This document shows, one piece after another, positions 33,561-41,883 of a stretch of DNA of 64,000 bases. The notes below the pieces were generated by a model. The model was not told the DNA's origin, made no database searches, and saw nothing but the letters and a program-made list of their open reading frames with translations. Within the stretch, counting starts at the first letter, position 1; each line of letters begins with the position of its first letter. The DNA comes from Duganella aquatilis (lineage in GTDB: Bacteria > Pseudomonadota > Gammaproteobacteria > Burkholderiales > Burkholderiaceae_D): the NCBI RefSeq assembly GCF_009674565.1, contig NZ_WKJL01000013.1:124001-188000 (forward strand), read 5' to 3'. The position numbers and the translations under genes are program-made.

Positions 33561-35303
33561 TTAATGCGAGTGGCGTGGCACGGCGGAGCCGCGATTCCCG
33601 ACCAGGAAGTCGAAGTCGCAGCCTTCGTCGGCCTGCAGCACGTGCTCGATGTACAGCTGCTGGTAGCCGGTCTTCGGCCCCGGCGCACTGCCCTGCACGC
33701 GGACCGCCTGGCGTGCCGCCATCTCTTCGTCCGAAATCTCCAGGTTCAGCAAACCGCCGGCGCAATCGAGCGTGATCCAGTCGCCGTCCTTGACGATGCC
33801 CAGCGGGCCGCCGGCCATGGCTTCCGGCGCCACGTGCAGCACCACGGTGCCGTAGGCCGTGCCCGACATGCGCGCATCCGAAATCCGCACCATGTCCTTG
33901 ACGCCAGCCGCCAGCAGCTTGGGCGGCAGGCCCATATTGCCCACTTCCGCCATGCCCGGATAACCTTTCGGGCCGCAGTTCTTCATCACCAGCACCGAGT
34001 CCTTGTCCACCTCCAGATTCGGGTCCATGATGCGCGACTTGTAATGCTCGAAGTCCTCGAACACCACGGCCTTGCCGCGATGCTGCATCAGCTCCGGCGT
34101 GGCGGCCGATGGCTTCAGCACCGCGCCGCGCGGCGCCAGGTTGCCGCGCAAAATGCAGATGCCGCCGTCCTTGCGGATCGGATTGTCCAGCGTGCGGATG
34201 ACTTCCTCGTCGCAGATCGGCGCATCGTGGCAGTTTTCCCAGATGGTCTTGCCGTTGACGGTCAGCGCATTCGGATGCGGCAGGATGTTACCGTCGCCCA
34301 TGCGGCGGATCACCCCCGGCAGGCCGCCGGCGTAATAGAACTCTTCCATCAGGAAGCGGCCCGATGGCAGCAGGTCGACGATGGTCGGCGTGCCGCGTCC
34401 CACGCGGGTCCAGTCTTCCAGTTCCAGATCGACACCGATACGGCCGGCGATGGCCTTCAGGTGGATCACGGCGTTGGTCGAACCGCCGATGGCGGCGTTG
34501 ACGCGGATCGCATTTTCAAAATTCTCCTTGGTCAGGATCTTCGACAACTTCAGATCCTGCTTCACCATTTCGACGATGCGGATGCCCGACATATGCGCCA
34601 GCACGTAGCGGCGCGCATCGACGGCGGGAATGGCGGCATTGTGTGGCAGCGAGGTGCCCAGCGATTCGGCCATGCAGGCCATGGTCGACGCGGTGCCCAT
34701 GGTGTTGCAGGTGCCGGCGGAACGCGAGTGGCCCGCTTCGGCGCCGATGAAATCGTGCATCGAAATTTCGCCAGCCTTGACCTGCTCGTGCAGCTGCCAG
34801 ACGGCGGTGCCGGAGCCGATGTTCTTGCCGTTCAGTTTACCGTTCAGCATCGGGCCGCCGGTGACGACGATGGTCGGAATGTCGACCGAGGCGGCGCCCA
34901 TCAGCAGCGCCGGTGTGGTCTTGTCGCAGCCGACCAGCAGGACGACGCCGTCCATCGGATTGCCGCGTATGGATTCTTCGACGTCCATCGACGCCAGGTT
35001 ACGGGTCAACATCGCGGTGGGACGCAGGTTCGATTCGCCGTTGGAGAAGACCGGGAATTCGACCGGGAAGCCGCCGGCTTCGTAGATGCCGCGCTTGACG
35101 TGTTCCGCCAGTTTGCGGAAGTGGGCGTTGCAGGGGGTCAGTTCAGACCAGGTGTTACAGATGCCGATGATCGGCTTGCCTTCGAATTCGTGATCAGGAA
35201 TCCCCTGATTTTTCATCCAGCTGCGATACATGAAGCCGTTTTTGTCCTGGGTACCAAACCACTCGGCGGAGCGCAGCTTCACCTTTTTGTCATTCTCAGA
35301 CAT
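33561..35303 (-). CDS. araC: L-arabonate dehydratase (IlvD/Edd family)
   Basis: A 580-residue IlvD/Edd dehydratase. Iron-sulfur ligands are Cys49 (IGICNTW), Cys126 (VGCDKTTPALLM) and Cys199 (SAGTCNTMGTAS), with Lys128 near the metal site. The length and sequence match L-arabonate dehydratases of the non-phosphorylating pathway, which make 2-keto-3-deoxy-L-arabonate. The symbol araC is that used for this pathway and must not be confused with the E. coli AraC regulator. ATG at 35303 follows GAGGAGAAATGC. It heads the catabolic operon and is preceded by the shared promoter/operator at 35367-35432. Confidence 0.92.
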   Translation of the reverse strand: MSENDKKVKLRSAEWFGTQDKNGFMYRSWMKNQGIPDHEFEGKPIIGICNTWSELTPCNAHFRKLAEHVKRGIYEAGGFPVEFPVFSNGESNLRPTAMLTRNLASMDVEESIRGNPMDGVVLLVGCDKTTPALLMGAASVDIPTIVVTGGPMLNGKLNGKNIGSGTAVWQLHEQVKAGEISMHDFIGAEAGHSRSAGTCNTMGTASTMACMAESLGTSLPHNAAIPAVDARRYVLAHMSGIRIVEMVKQDLKLSKILTKENFENAIRVNAAIGGSTNAVIHLKAIAGRIGVDLELEDWTRVGRGTPTIVDLLPSGRFLMEEFYYAGGLPGVIRRMGDGNILPHPNALTVNGKTIWENCHDAPICDEEVIRTLDNPIRKDGGICILRGNLAPRGAVLKPSAATPELMQHRGKAVVFEDFEHYKSRIMDPNLEVDKDSVLVMKNCGPKGYPGMAEVGNMGLPPKLLAAGVKDMVRISDARMSGTAYGTVVLHVAPEAMAGGPLGIVKDGDWITLDCAGGLLNLEISDEEMAARQAVRVQGSAPGPKTGYQQLYIEHVLQADEGCDFDFLVGNRGSAVPRHSH

Positions 35304-35366
35304 GCATTTCTCCTCAGTATTTTCCTGTGCGGGAGCCTGAATGTCACGCCCCCGCATCGATTAGGC

Positions 35367-35432
35367 ATACTAAGATGTACTGAGATAACTTTCCAATAAA
35401 ATGTTTATCGATATCGATACCAAAATCGATAT
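35367..35432 (-). promoter_or_regulatory. Operator and promoter of the arabonate operon
   Basis: On the minus strand, -35 TTGGAA (35391-35396), 18-bp spacer and -10 TAGTAT (35367-35372). Upstream are a perfect 14-bp palindrome TATCGATATCGATA (35406-35419) and an ATCGATAT (35426-35433 region), with repeat starts 12 bp apart. The layout matches the transporter and receptor promoters of the locus. Confidence 0.7.
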
Positions 35433-35434
35433 AC

Positions 35435-36493
35435 CTAGACCGTCGAGAAGCGGTAAGCCATCACCGTCGAATACTCCTCGTTCGGACGCAGGATCGCCGA
35501 GGGAAAGTCGGCGCGGTTCGGCGAATCCGGGAAGTGCTGCGGTTCGAGACAGAAACCGCTGCGATAGCCGTAGATGCGCCCTTTTCCGCTGATGCTATCA
35601 TCGAGGAAGTTGCCGCTGTAGAACTGGATACCCGGCTCCTGCGACAGCACTTCCAGCACCCGGCCGGACGCGCGGTCGACCACGCGGGCCGCCACTTCCA
35701 GCGCTTTTTCAGCGGATTTATTCAGCACGAAGTTATGGTCGTAGCCCGAGCCGTAACCCAGTTGCTCATCCTTTTGGCCGATCCGTTCGCCGATGGTGTG
35801 CGGCGTGCGGAAGTCGAACGGCGTGCCTTCGACCGCCGCCGGCGCGCCCACCGGAATCAGGCCGCTGCCCACCGGCGTATAGGCGTCGCCGAAAATGGTC
35901 AGCTCGTGACCCAGGATATCGCCCTTGCCGGCCAGGTTGAAATAGGCGTGGTTGGTCAGGTTCATCGGCGTGGCCTTGTCGGCGACGGCGTGGAAAGCGA
36001 TACGCAGTTCGTTATTGTCACGCAGTTCGTAGATGACGGTGATTTCGGCATTGCCAGGGTAGCCCTGATCGCCGTCCGGGCTGACGTAGCTCAGGATCAG
36101 GCCCACGGACTTGGGCGTGTTGAAGGTTTCGGCATCCCACAGTTTGCGGTGGAAGCCCTCGGCGCCGCCGTGCAGGTGATTGGCGCCGTCGTTCAGGTCC
36201 AGCTGAAAGGTCTCGCCGTCCAGCGTGAAGCGGCCGTTGGCGATGCGGTTGCCGTAGCGGCCGATCAGCGCGCCGAAGTAGTTCGATTCGCCCATATAGG
36301 CGGCGACGTTGTCGAAGCCGTGGCAGACGTCGGCCAGCACGCCGTCGCGGTCCGGCACGTGCAGTTCGGCGATCACGCCGCCAAGGTTGCTGATCTTCGC
36401 CACCATGCCGTTGGCGTTGGTCAGCGTGTAGAGCGTGGCTTCGCGGCCGTCCGCCAGTGCGCCAAAGGGGGATTCAGTAATCGTTGCTTGCAT
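35435..36493 (-). CDS. galM: Aldose 1-epimerase (galactose mutarotase)
   Basis: A 352-residue aldose 1-epimerase that interconverts the alpha and beta anomers of aldoses. Substrate-binding NHLHGG (His108), catalytic His182 in TNHAYFNLAG, and Glu286 in SQEPGIQFYSGN are in place. It has no signal peptide, so it acts in the cytoplasm, presumably supplying the anomer preferred by the sugar dehydrogenase. It follows the cytoplasmic GH43 gene with an 83-bp gap containing a strong hairpin, and its stop lies two bases from the operator of the next operon. Confidence 0.93.
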   Translation of the reverse strand: MQATITESPFGALADGREATLYTLTNANGMVAKISNLGGVIAELHVPDRDGVLADVCHGFDNVAAYMGESNYFGALIGRYGNRIANGRFTLDGETFQLDLNDGANHLHGGAEGFHRKLWDAETFNTPKSVGLILSYVSPDGDQGYPGNAEITVIYELRDNNELRIAFHAVADKATPMNLTNHAYFNLAGKGDILGHELTIFGDAYTPVGSGLIPVGAPAAVEGTPFDFRTPHTIGERIGQKDEQLGYGSGYDHNFVLNKSAEKALEVAARVVDRASGRVLEVLSQEPGIQFYSGNFLDDSISGKGRIYGYRSGFCLEPQHFPDSPNRADFPSAILRPNEEYSTVMAYRFSTV

Positions 36494-36510
36494 GTTGACT
36501 CTTTAATGAC

Positions 36511-36550
36511 GCGGCGGCCGGCGGGAATATGCTTCCACGCCGGCCGCCGC
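36511..36550. repeat. GC-rich 13-bp hairpin between GH43 and galM
   Basis: Perfect inverted repeat GCGGCGGCCGGCG / CGCCGGCCGCCGC with a 14-nt loop, between the GH43 stop (36577) and the galM start (36493). There is no T-run, so it is more likely an intercistronic mRNA-stabilising or attenuating hairpin than a full terminator. Confidence 0.75.
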
Positions 36551-36576
36551 CGATGTTCCATGGGACGGGAATGTCG

Positions 36577-37524
36577 TCAGGCGATCGACGGCTTTCCGAA
36601 AACAGGCATACCCTGCGCGTCCCACTTCAGCGGTTTGACGAAAGTGTGACGGTCCGGATTCCACAGCGGATCGCCGATAATCTCGGTATAGGTACGTGCA
36701 TGATAAACCAACATCACCGTTTCGCCATCATCCGCCACGGTGAAACTATTGTGGCCGGGGCCGTAGATCTTGTGTTCGAAGTCGGTTTGCAGCACCGGTT
36801 CTTTCATCTTGGTCCACGACGCCGGGTCCAGCACATCGGCGTTTTCGTCGGCCCACAGCAGGCCCATGGCGTAGTTTTCGTCGGTGGCGCTGGCCGAGTA
36901 GCTGATGAAGATCTTGCCGTTCTTTTTCAGGACGGACGGGCCTTCGTTGACCCAGAAGCCGCGTATCTCCCAGTCGAACTCCGGCTTGCTCAGCATGACC
37001 GGCGGGCCGCCCAGTTGCCACGGCGTTTTCATCGGCGCGATGTAAATATTGGAATTGCCTTCGATCGCCACGTCCTTTTGCGCCCACACGTAGTACAGCT
37101 GGCCCTTGTGGCTGAAGGTGGTCGCATCCAGGCAGAAGGTGTCGATGCCGGTGTCGATCTGGCCCATGAACTCCCACTCGCCTTCCAGCGGATTGGCGTT
37201 GGTGTTACGGATCGCGTACATGCGGTGCTGGAACAGCTTGTACTTGATCTCGCGGCTCGGCGCGGCGGCGAAGTAGACATACCAGGCGCCGTCGTTGAAG
37301 TGCAGCTCCGGCGCCCAAACCAGCTCGCTGTACGCGCCGGTATCCGGCTTGTGCCAGACATCGACCTTTTCCGCATCCGCCAGGCCGGCGATGGTCCTGG
37401 CGCGGCGCAGCTCGATGCGGTCGTACTGCGGCACCGAAGCGGTGAAGTAGTAATAGCCATCGGTATGACGGTAGATATGAGGATCGGCGCGCTGCTCGAT
37501 CAGCGGTGTGAGTACATTTTCCAT
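36577..37524 (-). CDS. Cytoplasmic GH43 arabinofuranosidase
   Basis: A 315-residue GH43 protein without a signal peptide, hence probably cytoplasmic. Candidate catalytic residues are Asp14 (QRADPHIY), Asp133 (FCLDATTF) and Glu194 (WVNEGPSV). The blade motif reads WAPE rather than the common WAPD. This type removes terminal alpha-L-arabinofuranose from short oligosaccharides. Its place directly after the symporter gene (16 bp) fits intracellular cleavage of imported arabino-oligosaccharides. The ATG at 37524 is chosen because the family begins there; upstream in-frame codons overlap the symporter gene. Confidence 0.87.
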   Translation of the reverse strand: MENVLTPLIEQRADPHIYRHTDGYYYFTASVPQYDRIELRRARTIAGLADAEKVDVWHKPDTGAYSELVWAPELHFNDGAWYVYFAAAPSREIKYKLFQHRMYAIRNTNANPLEGEWEFMGQIDTGIDTFCLDATTFSHKGQLYYVWAQKDVAIEGNSNIYIAPMKTPWQLGGPPVMLSKPEFDWEIRGFWVNEGPSVLKKNGKIFISYSASATDENYAMGLLWADENADVLDPASWTKMKEPVLQTDFEHKIYGPGHNSFTVADDGETVMLVYHARTYTEIIGDPLWNPDRHTFVKPLKWDAQGMPVFGKPSIA

Positions 37525-37540
37525 TTCAGATTCCAAAAAA

Positions 37541-38893
37541 TTAGACTGCCACATAAGCCTTGGTTCCCATCTGCGCCTTGACCTCGGTGTAGTACGCATC
37601 GTCGATACGGTACTTGAACATCAACAGTCCCATCACAGTATGGAAGAAGCCGGGAATCAAGGTCAGCATCAGCACGATGCCATGGAGCGCAAACGCGGTC
37701 TGCTCGTGATTCGGCTGGTATTCAAAATACGTCAGCAGCACGCCCACCAGCGCGCCGGCGATGCCCATGCCGGCCTTCTGGCAGACCGAGATGCCGCCGA
37801 AGGCGAAGCCGGAAACGCGCTGGCCGGTCTTGACGGTGCCGTAGTCGATGGCTTCGGCGATGGCCGACCAGAACACCGGCGCATGCAGGTCCACCACGAA
37901 CGACAGCAGGAAGTACAGCACGAAGGCCAGCATGGTGTCGCCCGGCTTGACGAAGAAATACATCGCCGCGCTGATCACGCCGACGCCGATCTGGGTCCAG
38001 CGGAACAGCTTGACCTTGCTGTAGAACTTGGTGATCCAGGTCGAGGCGATCATCGACAGGATGGCCGCCGCGACGCCGGTCGACAGGAAGGCCGACACGG
38101 TGGCCGCATCGGCGCCGAGATAATACTTGGCGTAATAGATGGCGACCGAGCCGCGCACCACGTAGCCGATGGTGCCGGTGACACAGACGGCGCACAGGAT
38201 CAGCCACTGGTCATTTTTCAGCAGCACCCTGATCTGCTCGGACAGCGACTGGCGCTGCACCTTGTGCACCACGCGCTCGGTGGTGGAGAAGAAGCAGAAC
38301 AGGAACAGCACCACGCCCATCACCGCCATCACCGCCATCGCGGCCTGGTAGCCGGTGGCCGCGTTGCCGCCGCCCCAGCGTTCGGACAGCAGCGGCACGA
38401 TCACCGTCACCATGAAGGCGCCGACCTTGGCGAAGAACAGGCGGTAGCCGTTGGCCGACAGGGTTTGCTGCGGATCGTTGGACAAGGCGCTGGGCAGCGA
38501 GATATACGACACGCCGACGCCGGAAGTCATCACCGTCATGATGATGTAGGTGGAATAGGCCCATACCAGCTTGGCGCTATAGCCCCAGTCCGGCGTGGAG
38601 AAGACGAAGAACACGCTCAGGCCATACGGCACGGCCAGGAACAGCAGCCATGGACGATAACGTCCCCAACGCGTCAGCACGCGGTCGGTGATCTGCCCCA
38701 TCACCAGGTCGCTGGCGGCGCCGACGATCTTCACCAGCACGAACAGCAGCGCCAGGTCGGTGGTCTTCAGGCCGTAGATATCGGTGTAGAAGAAGGTAAT
38801 GATCAGCATCATCGACGAGATCACCACGTTCAGCGCCATATCGCCAGCGCCAAAGCCGACCTTCTCCAGTACCGACATTTTTTGATTCGACAT
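37541..38893 (-). CDS. GPH-family sugar:cation symporter (MFS)
   Basis: A 450-residue inner-membrane transporter with 12 predicted helices and the glycoside-pentoside-hexuronide family signature DLVMGQITDRVLTRWGRYRPW (parts shown as read near residues 62 to 82). It probably imports arabinose oligosaccharides or arabinosides with Na+ or H+. It lies between the TonB receptor gene and the cytoplasmic GH43 gene, giving an outer-membrane to cytosol uptake chain. Start at GAGAGGTAAGCA-ATG. Confidence 0.9.
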   Translation of the reverse strand: MSNQKMSVLEKVGFGAGDMALNVVISSMMLIITFFYTDIYGLKTTDLALLFVLVKIVGAASDLVMGQITDRVLTRWGRYRPWLLFLAVPYGLSVFFVFSTPDWGYSAKLVWAYSTYIIMTVMTSGVGVSYISLPSALSNDPQQTLSANGYRLFFAKVGAFMVTVIVPLLSERWGGGNAATGYQAAMAVMAVMGVVLFLFCFFSTTERVVHKVQRQSLSEQIRVLLKNDQWLILCAVCVTGTIGYVVRGSVAIYYAKYYLGADAATVSAFLSTGVAAAILSMIASTWITKFYSKVKLFRWTQIGVGVISAAMYFFVKPGDTMLAFVLYFLLSFVVDLHAPVFWSAIAEAIDYGTVKTGQRVSGFAFGGISVCQKAGMGIAGALVGVLLTYFEYQPNHEQTAFALHGIVLMLTLIPGFFHTVMGLLMFKYRIDDAYYTEVKAQMGTKAYVAV

Positions 38894-38913
38894 TGCTTAC
38901 CTCTCAAAGCCAA

Positions 38914-38933
38914 GTCCCCGCGAGTGCGGGGAC
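38914..38933. repeat. Hairpin between receptor and symporter genes
   Basis: GTCCCCGC-GAGT-GCGGGGAC, a perfect 8-bp stem with a 4-nt loop in the 64-bp gap. There is no T-run. It may reduce downstream expression relative to the receptor, or protect the receptor mRNA end. Confidence 0.7.
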
Positions 38934-38957
38934 CAGGTAGTGTTAAACCAGCTTATC

Positions 38958-41633
38958 TTAGTTTTTCCAGCTCAGGGACAAGCCCACGGTGCGGTCATAA
39001 CGGCGGGTATCGCGCGGGAAGACCACCGGGTCCGCCCAGTAATCCTGATACTTGAAGTTCAGCAGATTGGTGCCGGTCAGGTTGACCGACATATTCGGCG
39101 TGATCTTGTAGCTCAGCGAGCCATCCAGCGACGACATCGGCGCGGCGATCAGGTCCTTCCCTTTCAGGTTGGCCGGGTCCGGCGTATCGCCGTAGATCTG
39201 GGTGAACTTCGAACGCCAGTTGTACGCCAGGCGCGCCGACCAGCCCTCCTTCTCGTACAGTGCGACGATGTTGTAGGACAGCTTGGACATGCCGGCGAAC
39301 GGCTTGTCCTCCAGGTTGGGATCGACCGACGACGTCACGCCGCCCTGGGTGAAAGTCACGTTGGCCTGCAGGCCGAAGCCGCTCAGCCATCCCGGCAGGC
39401 CGTCGTAGAACTGCTGGTACGCCAGTTCCGCGCCTTGCAGGTGGCCCTTGTCGGTGTTGAACGGACGGCTGGTGTTGTAAGTCACGCCCTGGTAGACCTC
39501 CTGCACCGACTTGTTCATGATGTAGCCGTCGAAGTTATGACGGAACAGCGTGGCGCTCATATAGCCGGTCGGTGCGAAGTACCATTCCAGCGAGCCGTCG
39601 AAGTTCTGACCGGTGAACGGCTTCAGTTCCGGATTGCCGCCGGAGGCCGTGGCCAGCGTGGTGGTGCCGTTCGAGTTGACGTAGGCGGTGGCCGGGTTCA
39701 GTTGGGCGAAGTCGGGACGGGTCAGAGTCTTGGCATAGGCCAGGCGCGCCAGCAGGTCCTTACGGATGCTCAGCTTAAAGTTCGCGCTTGGCAGCACGTC
39801 GGTGGCGGAACTGGTCTTCGACACCGGCACGTACACATCGCCGCCCGACGAGGTGACCTTGTTATTGGCCAGCACATCGACATCGGTCTTGGTGATGCGC
39901 ACACCGAACGCGCCATCGACCGGGTAGGCGCCGAGATCAAAACCGATCTTGGCCTTGCCGTAGAAGGCGTAGTTCTTTTCCTTGTCTTCGAAGAAGGATG
40001 CCTGGTCGATCGCCTTCGGCGCCGTGGTTCCCGTCACAGCCTGGCGGACGATCGAGGTATTGTTGACCAGGAAGCTGGCGCATGGCGTCGCCCAGCTGGG
40101 CGTGCCGTAGTTGACCGACATCGTTTGCGTGGTGCAGGACAGGCCCGGAATGCTGGCCATTGTCACGCCAGGCAGCGCGCCGACGCTGCCTTCGAGCGAC
40201 TTGATCGACTCGGCGCTGCGGTCGTTGAAGCGCACGCCGGCGCTGAACTCCTTGAACAGGCCCTCGTTTTCCGGCGTGTAGGTGGCGTCGGCACGCCAGT
40301 CGGTCGAGGCGCCGCGATCGCGGCCATAGCGGTCGAAGAACTGGAACAGATAGATCTTGCTTGGATCGGTGATGCCGGCGCCCTGATACTGGGCGAAGGC
40401 GCCGCCATCGACATTGGTCTTGATGTAGACCTTGTCGGCATTGGTGTTGGTATCCAGGATGGGATTGACCCAGTCATACTTGCTGGTGGTGCGGGCAATC
40501 TCCGTGCTGGTGCGCAGGCCAGGCGTGACGCGCCATTTGGCGCCGACGGCGTACTGCTGGGCGGTGCTGGTCGAGGCGCGGCCCTGGGTCGACAGAATGG
40601 TAAAGGTATTGGTCGAATTGATCGTGTCGGTCTGGTTGGTGCCCGGGATGGTGGTGACCTTGATCTGATCAGGGCTGGTGGCCCACGGCAGGCCGACGAA
40701 GAAGTCGGTTTCGTCGGCGCCCTTGAACTGCGAGTGCAGGCCCTCGGCATACACTTCCAGGTCGGCGTTCGGCTTCCATTGCAGGGCGAAGTTCTCGGCG
40801 GTGCGCTTGCGCTGGCCGTAGATGTCCTGGATGCCGACCAGGTCCGGCCCGGTCAGATTGGGCACGGCGGGCGAGGTGGCGGTGTCCTTCTTGATCGGGA
40901 AGGTCTCGAAGCCGCGCTCCTCGTGGAAACGGTCCTTGACATACGAAACGCCGAACAGCGCGCCCACTTCGCCGATGTCGGTCTTCCAGCGGTTCGAGAT
41001 CATGCCCGACACTTCAGGGTCGGTGGCCTTAGCCTTGTCCTTGTTCTTGGCGCCGACCTGGGCGCTCATCTGCAGGCCCTTGAAATCGAACGGGCGGTTG
41101 GTGCGGACATCGATCACGCCGGCAATGCCGCCCTCGACCAGGTCGGCGCTCTGCGATTTGTAGACGTCGGCGCGCTGCAGCATGGTCGATGGAATGTCGG
41201 CCAGCTGGATGTAGCGGCCGGTGGTGGTGAACATCTCGCGGCCGTTGATCAGGGTGGCGATGCCGGGCAAGCCGCGAATCAGCACGGTATTGGCTTCTCC
41301 GGCGTCGCGGCGGACCTGGATGCCGCTGACGCGGGCCAGCGTTTCGGCCACGTTGGTATCCGGGAATTTGCCGATGTCATCAGCGACGATGGAGTCGATG
41401 ACGTTGTCGGCCTCCTGCTTGATTTTCTGGGCGCTTTGCGCGGCGCGGCGCACGCCGGTCACGGTCACGGTGGCGTCCGGCGCCAGCTCGGCGGCGTCAG
41501 TGGGTGGCGCTACCTGCGCAAGCACTTCGAAACTGCTCAACAGGCCTGCGGCAGCCAGGACGGCGACGCCGGATTTAAGGACGAGACGATGCTTTGCCTG
41601 GGACATGGAAGTCCCGGATATAGTGTGTTTCAT
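38958..41633 (-). CDS. TonB-dependent receptor (arabino-oligosaccharide uptake)
   Basis: An 891-residue outer-membrane receptor. Signal peptide about residues 1 to 40, then a TonB-box-like TVTVTGVRRA, a plug domain (DDIGKFPDTNVAETLARVSGIQVRR; IRGLPGIATLINGREMF) and a 22-strand barrel ending in the Phe/Trp-type terminal strand LSLSWKN. The plug style matches the carbohydrate receptors of Xanthomonas/Caulobacter-type CUT loci. It heads the receptor-symporter-GH43-galM unit. Start at 41633 follows GGAGACAT; a second ATG nine codons later is possible. Confidence 0.92.
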   Translation of the reverse strand: MKHTISGTSMSQAKHRLVLKSGVAVLAAAGLLSSFEVLAQVAPPTDAAELAPDATVTVTGVRRAAQSAQKIKQEADNVIDSIVADDIGKFPDTNVAETLARVSGIQVRRDAGEANTVLIRGLPGIATLINGREMFTTTGRYIQLADIPSTMLQRADVYKSQSADLVEGGIAGVIDVRTNRPFDFKGLQMSAQVGAKNKDKAKATDPEVSGMISNRWKTDIGEVGALFGVSYVKDRFHEERGFETFPIKKDTATSPAVPNLTGPDLVGIQDIYGQRKRTAENFALQWKPNADLEVYAEGLHSQFKGADETDFFVGLPWATSPDQIKVTTIPGTNQTDTINSTNTFTILSTQGRASTSTAQQYAVGAKWRVTPGLRTSTEIARTTSKYDWVNPILDTNTNADKVYIKTNVDGGAFAQYQGAGITDPSKIYLFQFFDRYGRDRGASTDWRADATYTPENEGLFKEFSAGVRFNDRSAESIKSLEGSVGALPGVTMASIPGLSCTTQTMSVNYGTPSWATPCASFLVNNTSIVRQAVTGTTAPKAIDQASFFEDKEKNYAFYGKAKIGFDLGAYPVDGAFGVRITKTDVDVLANNKVTSSGGDVYVPVSKTSSATDVLPSANFKLSIRKDLLARLAYAKTLTRPDFAQLNPATAYVNSNGTTTLATASGGNPELKPFTGQNFDGSLEWYFAPTGYMSATLFRHNFDGYIMNKSVQEVYQGVTYNTSRPFNTDKGHLQGAELAYQQFYDGLPGWLSGFGLQANVTFTQGGVTSSVDPNLEDKPFAGMSKLSYNIVALYEKEGWSARLAYNWRSKFTQIYGDTPDPANLKGKDLIAAPMSSLDGSLSYKITPNMSVNLTGTNLLNFKYQDYWADPVVFPRDTRRYDRTVGLSLSWKN

Positions 41634-41693
41634 ATGTCTCCAGTGTTATCTGTTTTATGAGAGCGCTGCGTGATAGCAGGTCGTCTGGAGCAA

Positions 41694-41761
41694 ATCTTAG
41701 GTGCTGGCGAAAAAACTAACCAATCAATTTTTGACGGTTTTAGATATCGAAAAAGATATCG
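41694..41761 (-). promoter_or_regulatory. Operator and promoter of the TonB receptor operon
   Basis: On the minus strand, -35 TTGGTT (41718-41723), 18-bp spacer and -10 TAAGAT (41694-41699). Upstream, GATATCG occurs twice with a 12-bp period (41743-41749 and 41755-41761). It sits in the 250-bp gap between the receptor and AMP nucleosidase genes; nothing else was recognised in that gap. Confidence 0.68.
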
Positions 41762-41883
41762 TCAGCCTGTAGAAATCAGTGGAAACCGTTTTACTGCCCT
41801 ACAGGCTTGCCATAAAACCAATTAGGCAATGCGCAATTATGTCGTCAGTACACAACAGCGCATAGCCGATGGGGCCGTAGCGC

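Noticed and set aside
33547..33765. 73-codon upstream extension of the AraD1-family gene
   Set aside because: It runs back over the end of the arabonate dehydratase gene, is Arg-rich and lacks similarity; the ATG at 33546 has a good ribosome site.
38914..38933. Intrinsic terminator after the TonB receptor gene
   Set aside because: The hairpin is strong but has no T-run on either strand, so it is listed as a hairpin only.
38940..41660. A 906-codon open frame on the plus strand opposite the TonB receptor gene
   Set aside because: It is the antisense shadow of a clearly conserved receptor in high-GC DNA. The product is an unstructured His/Arg/Gly/Val-rich sequence with no domain.
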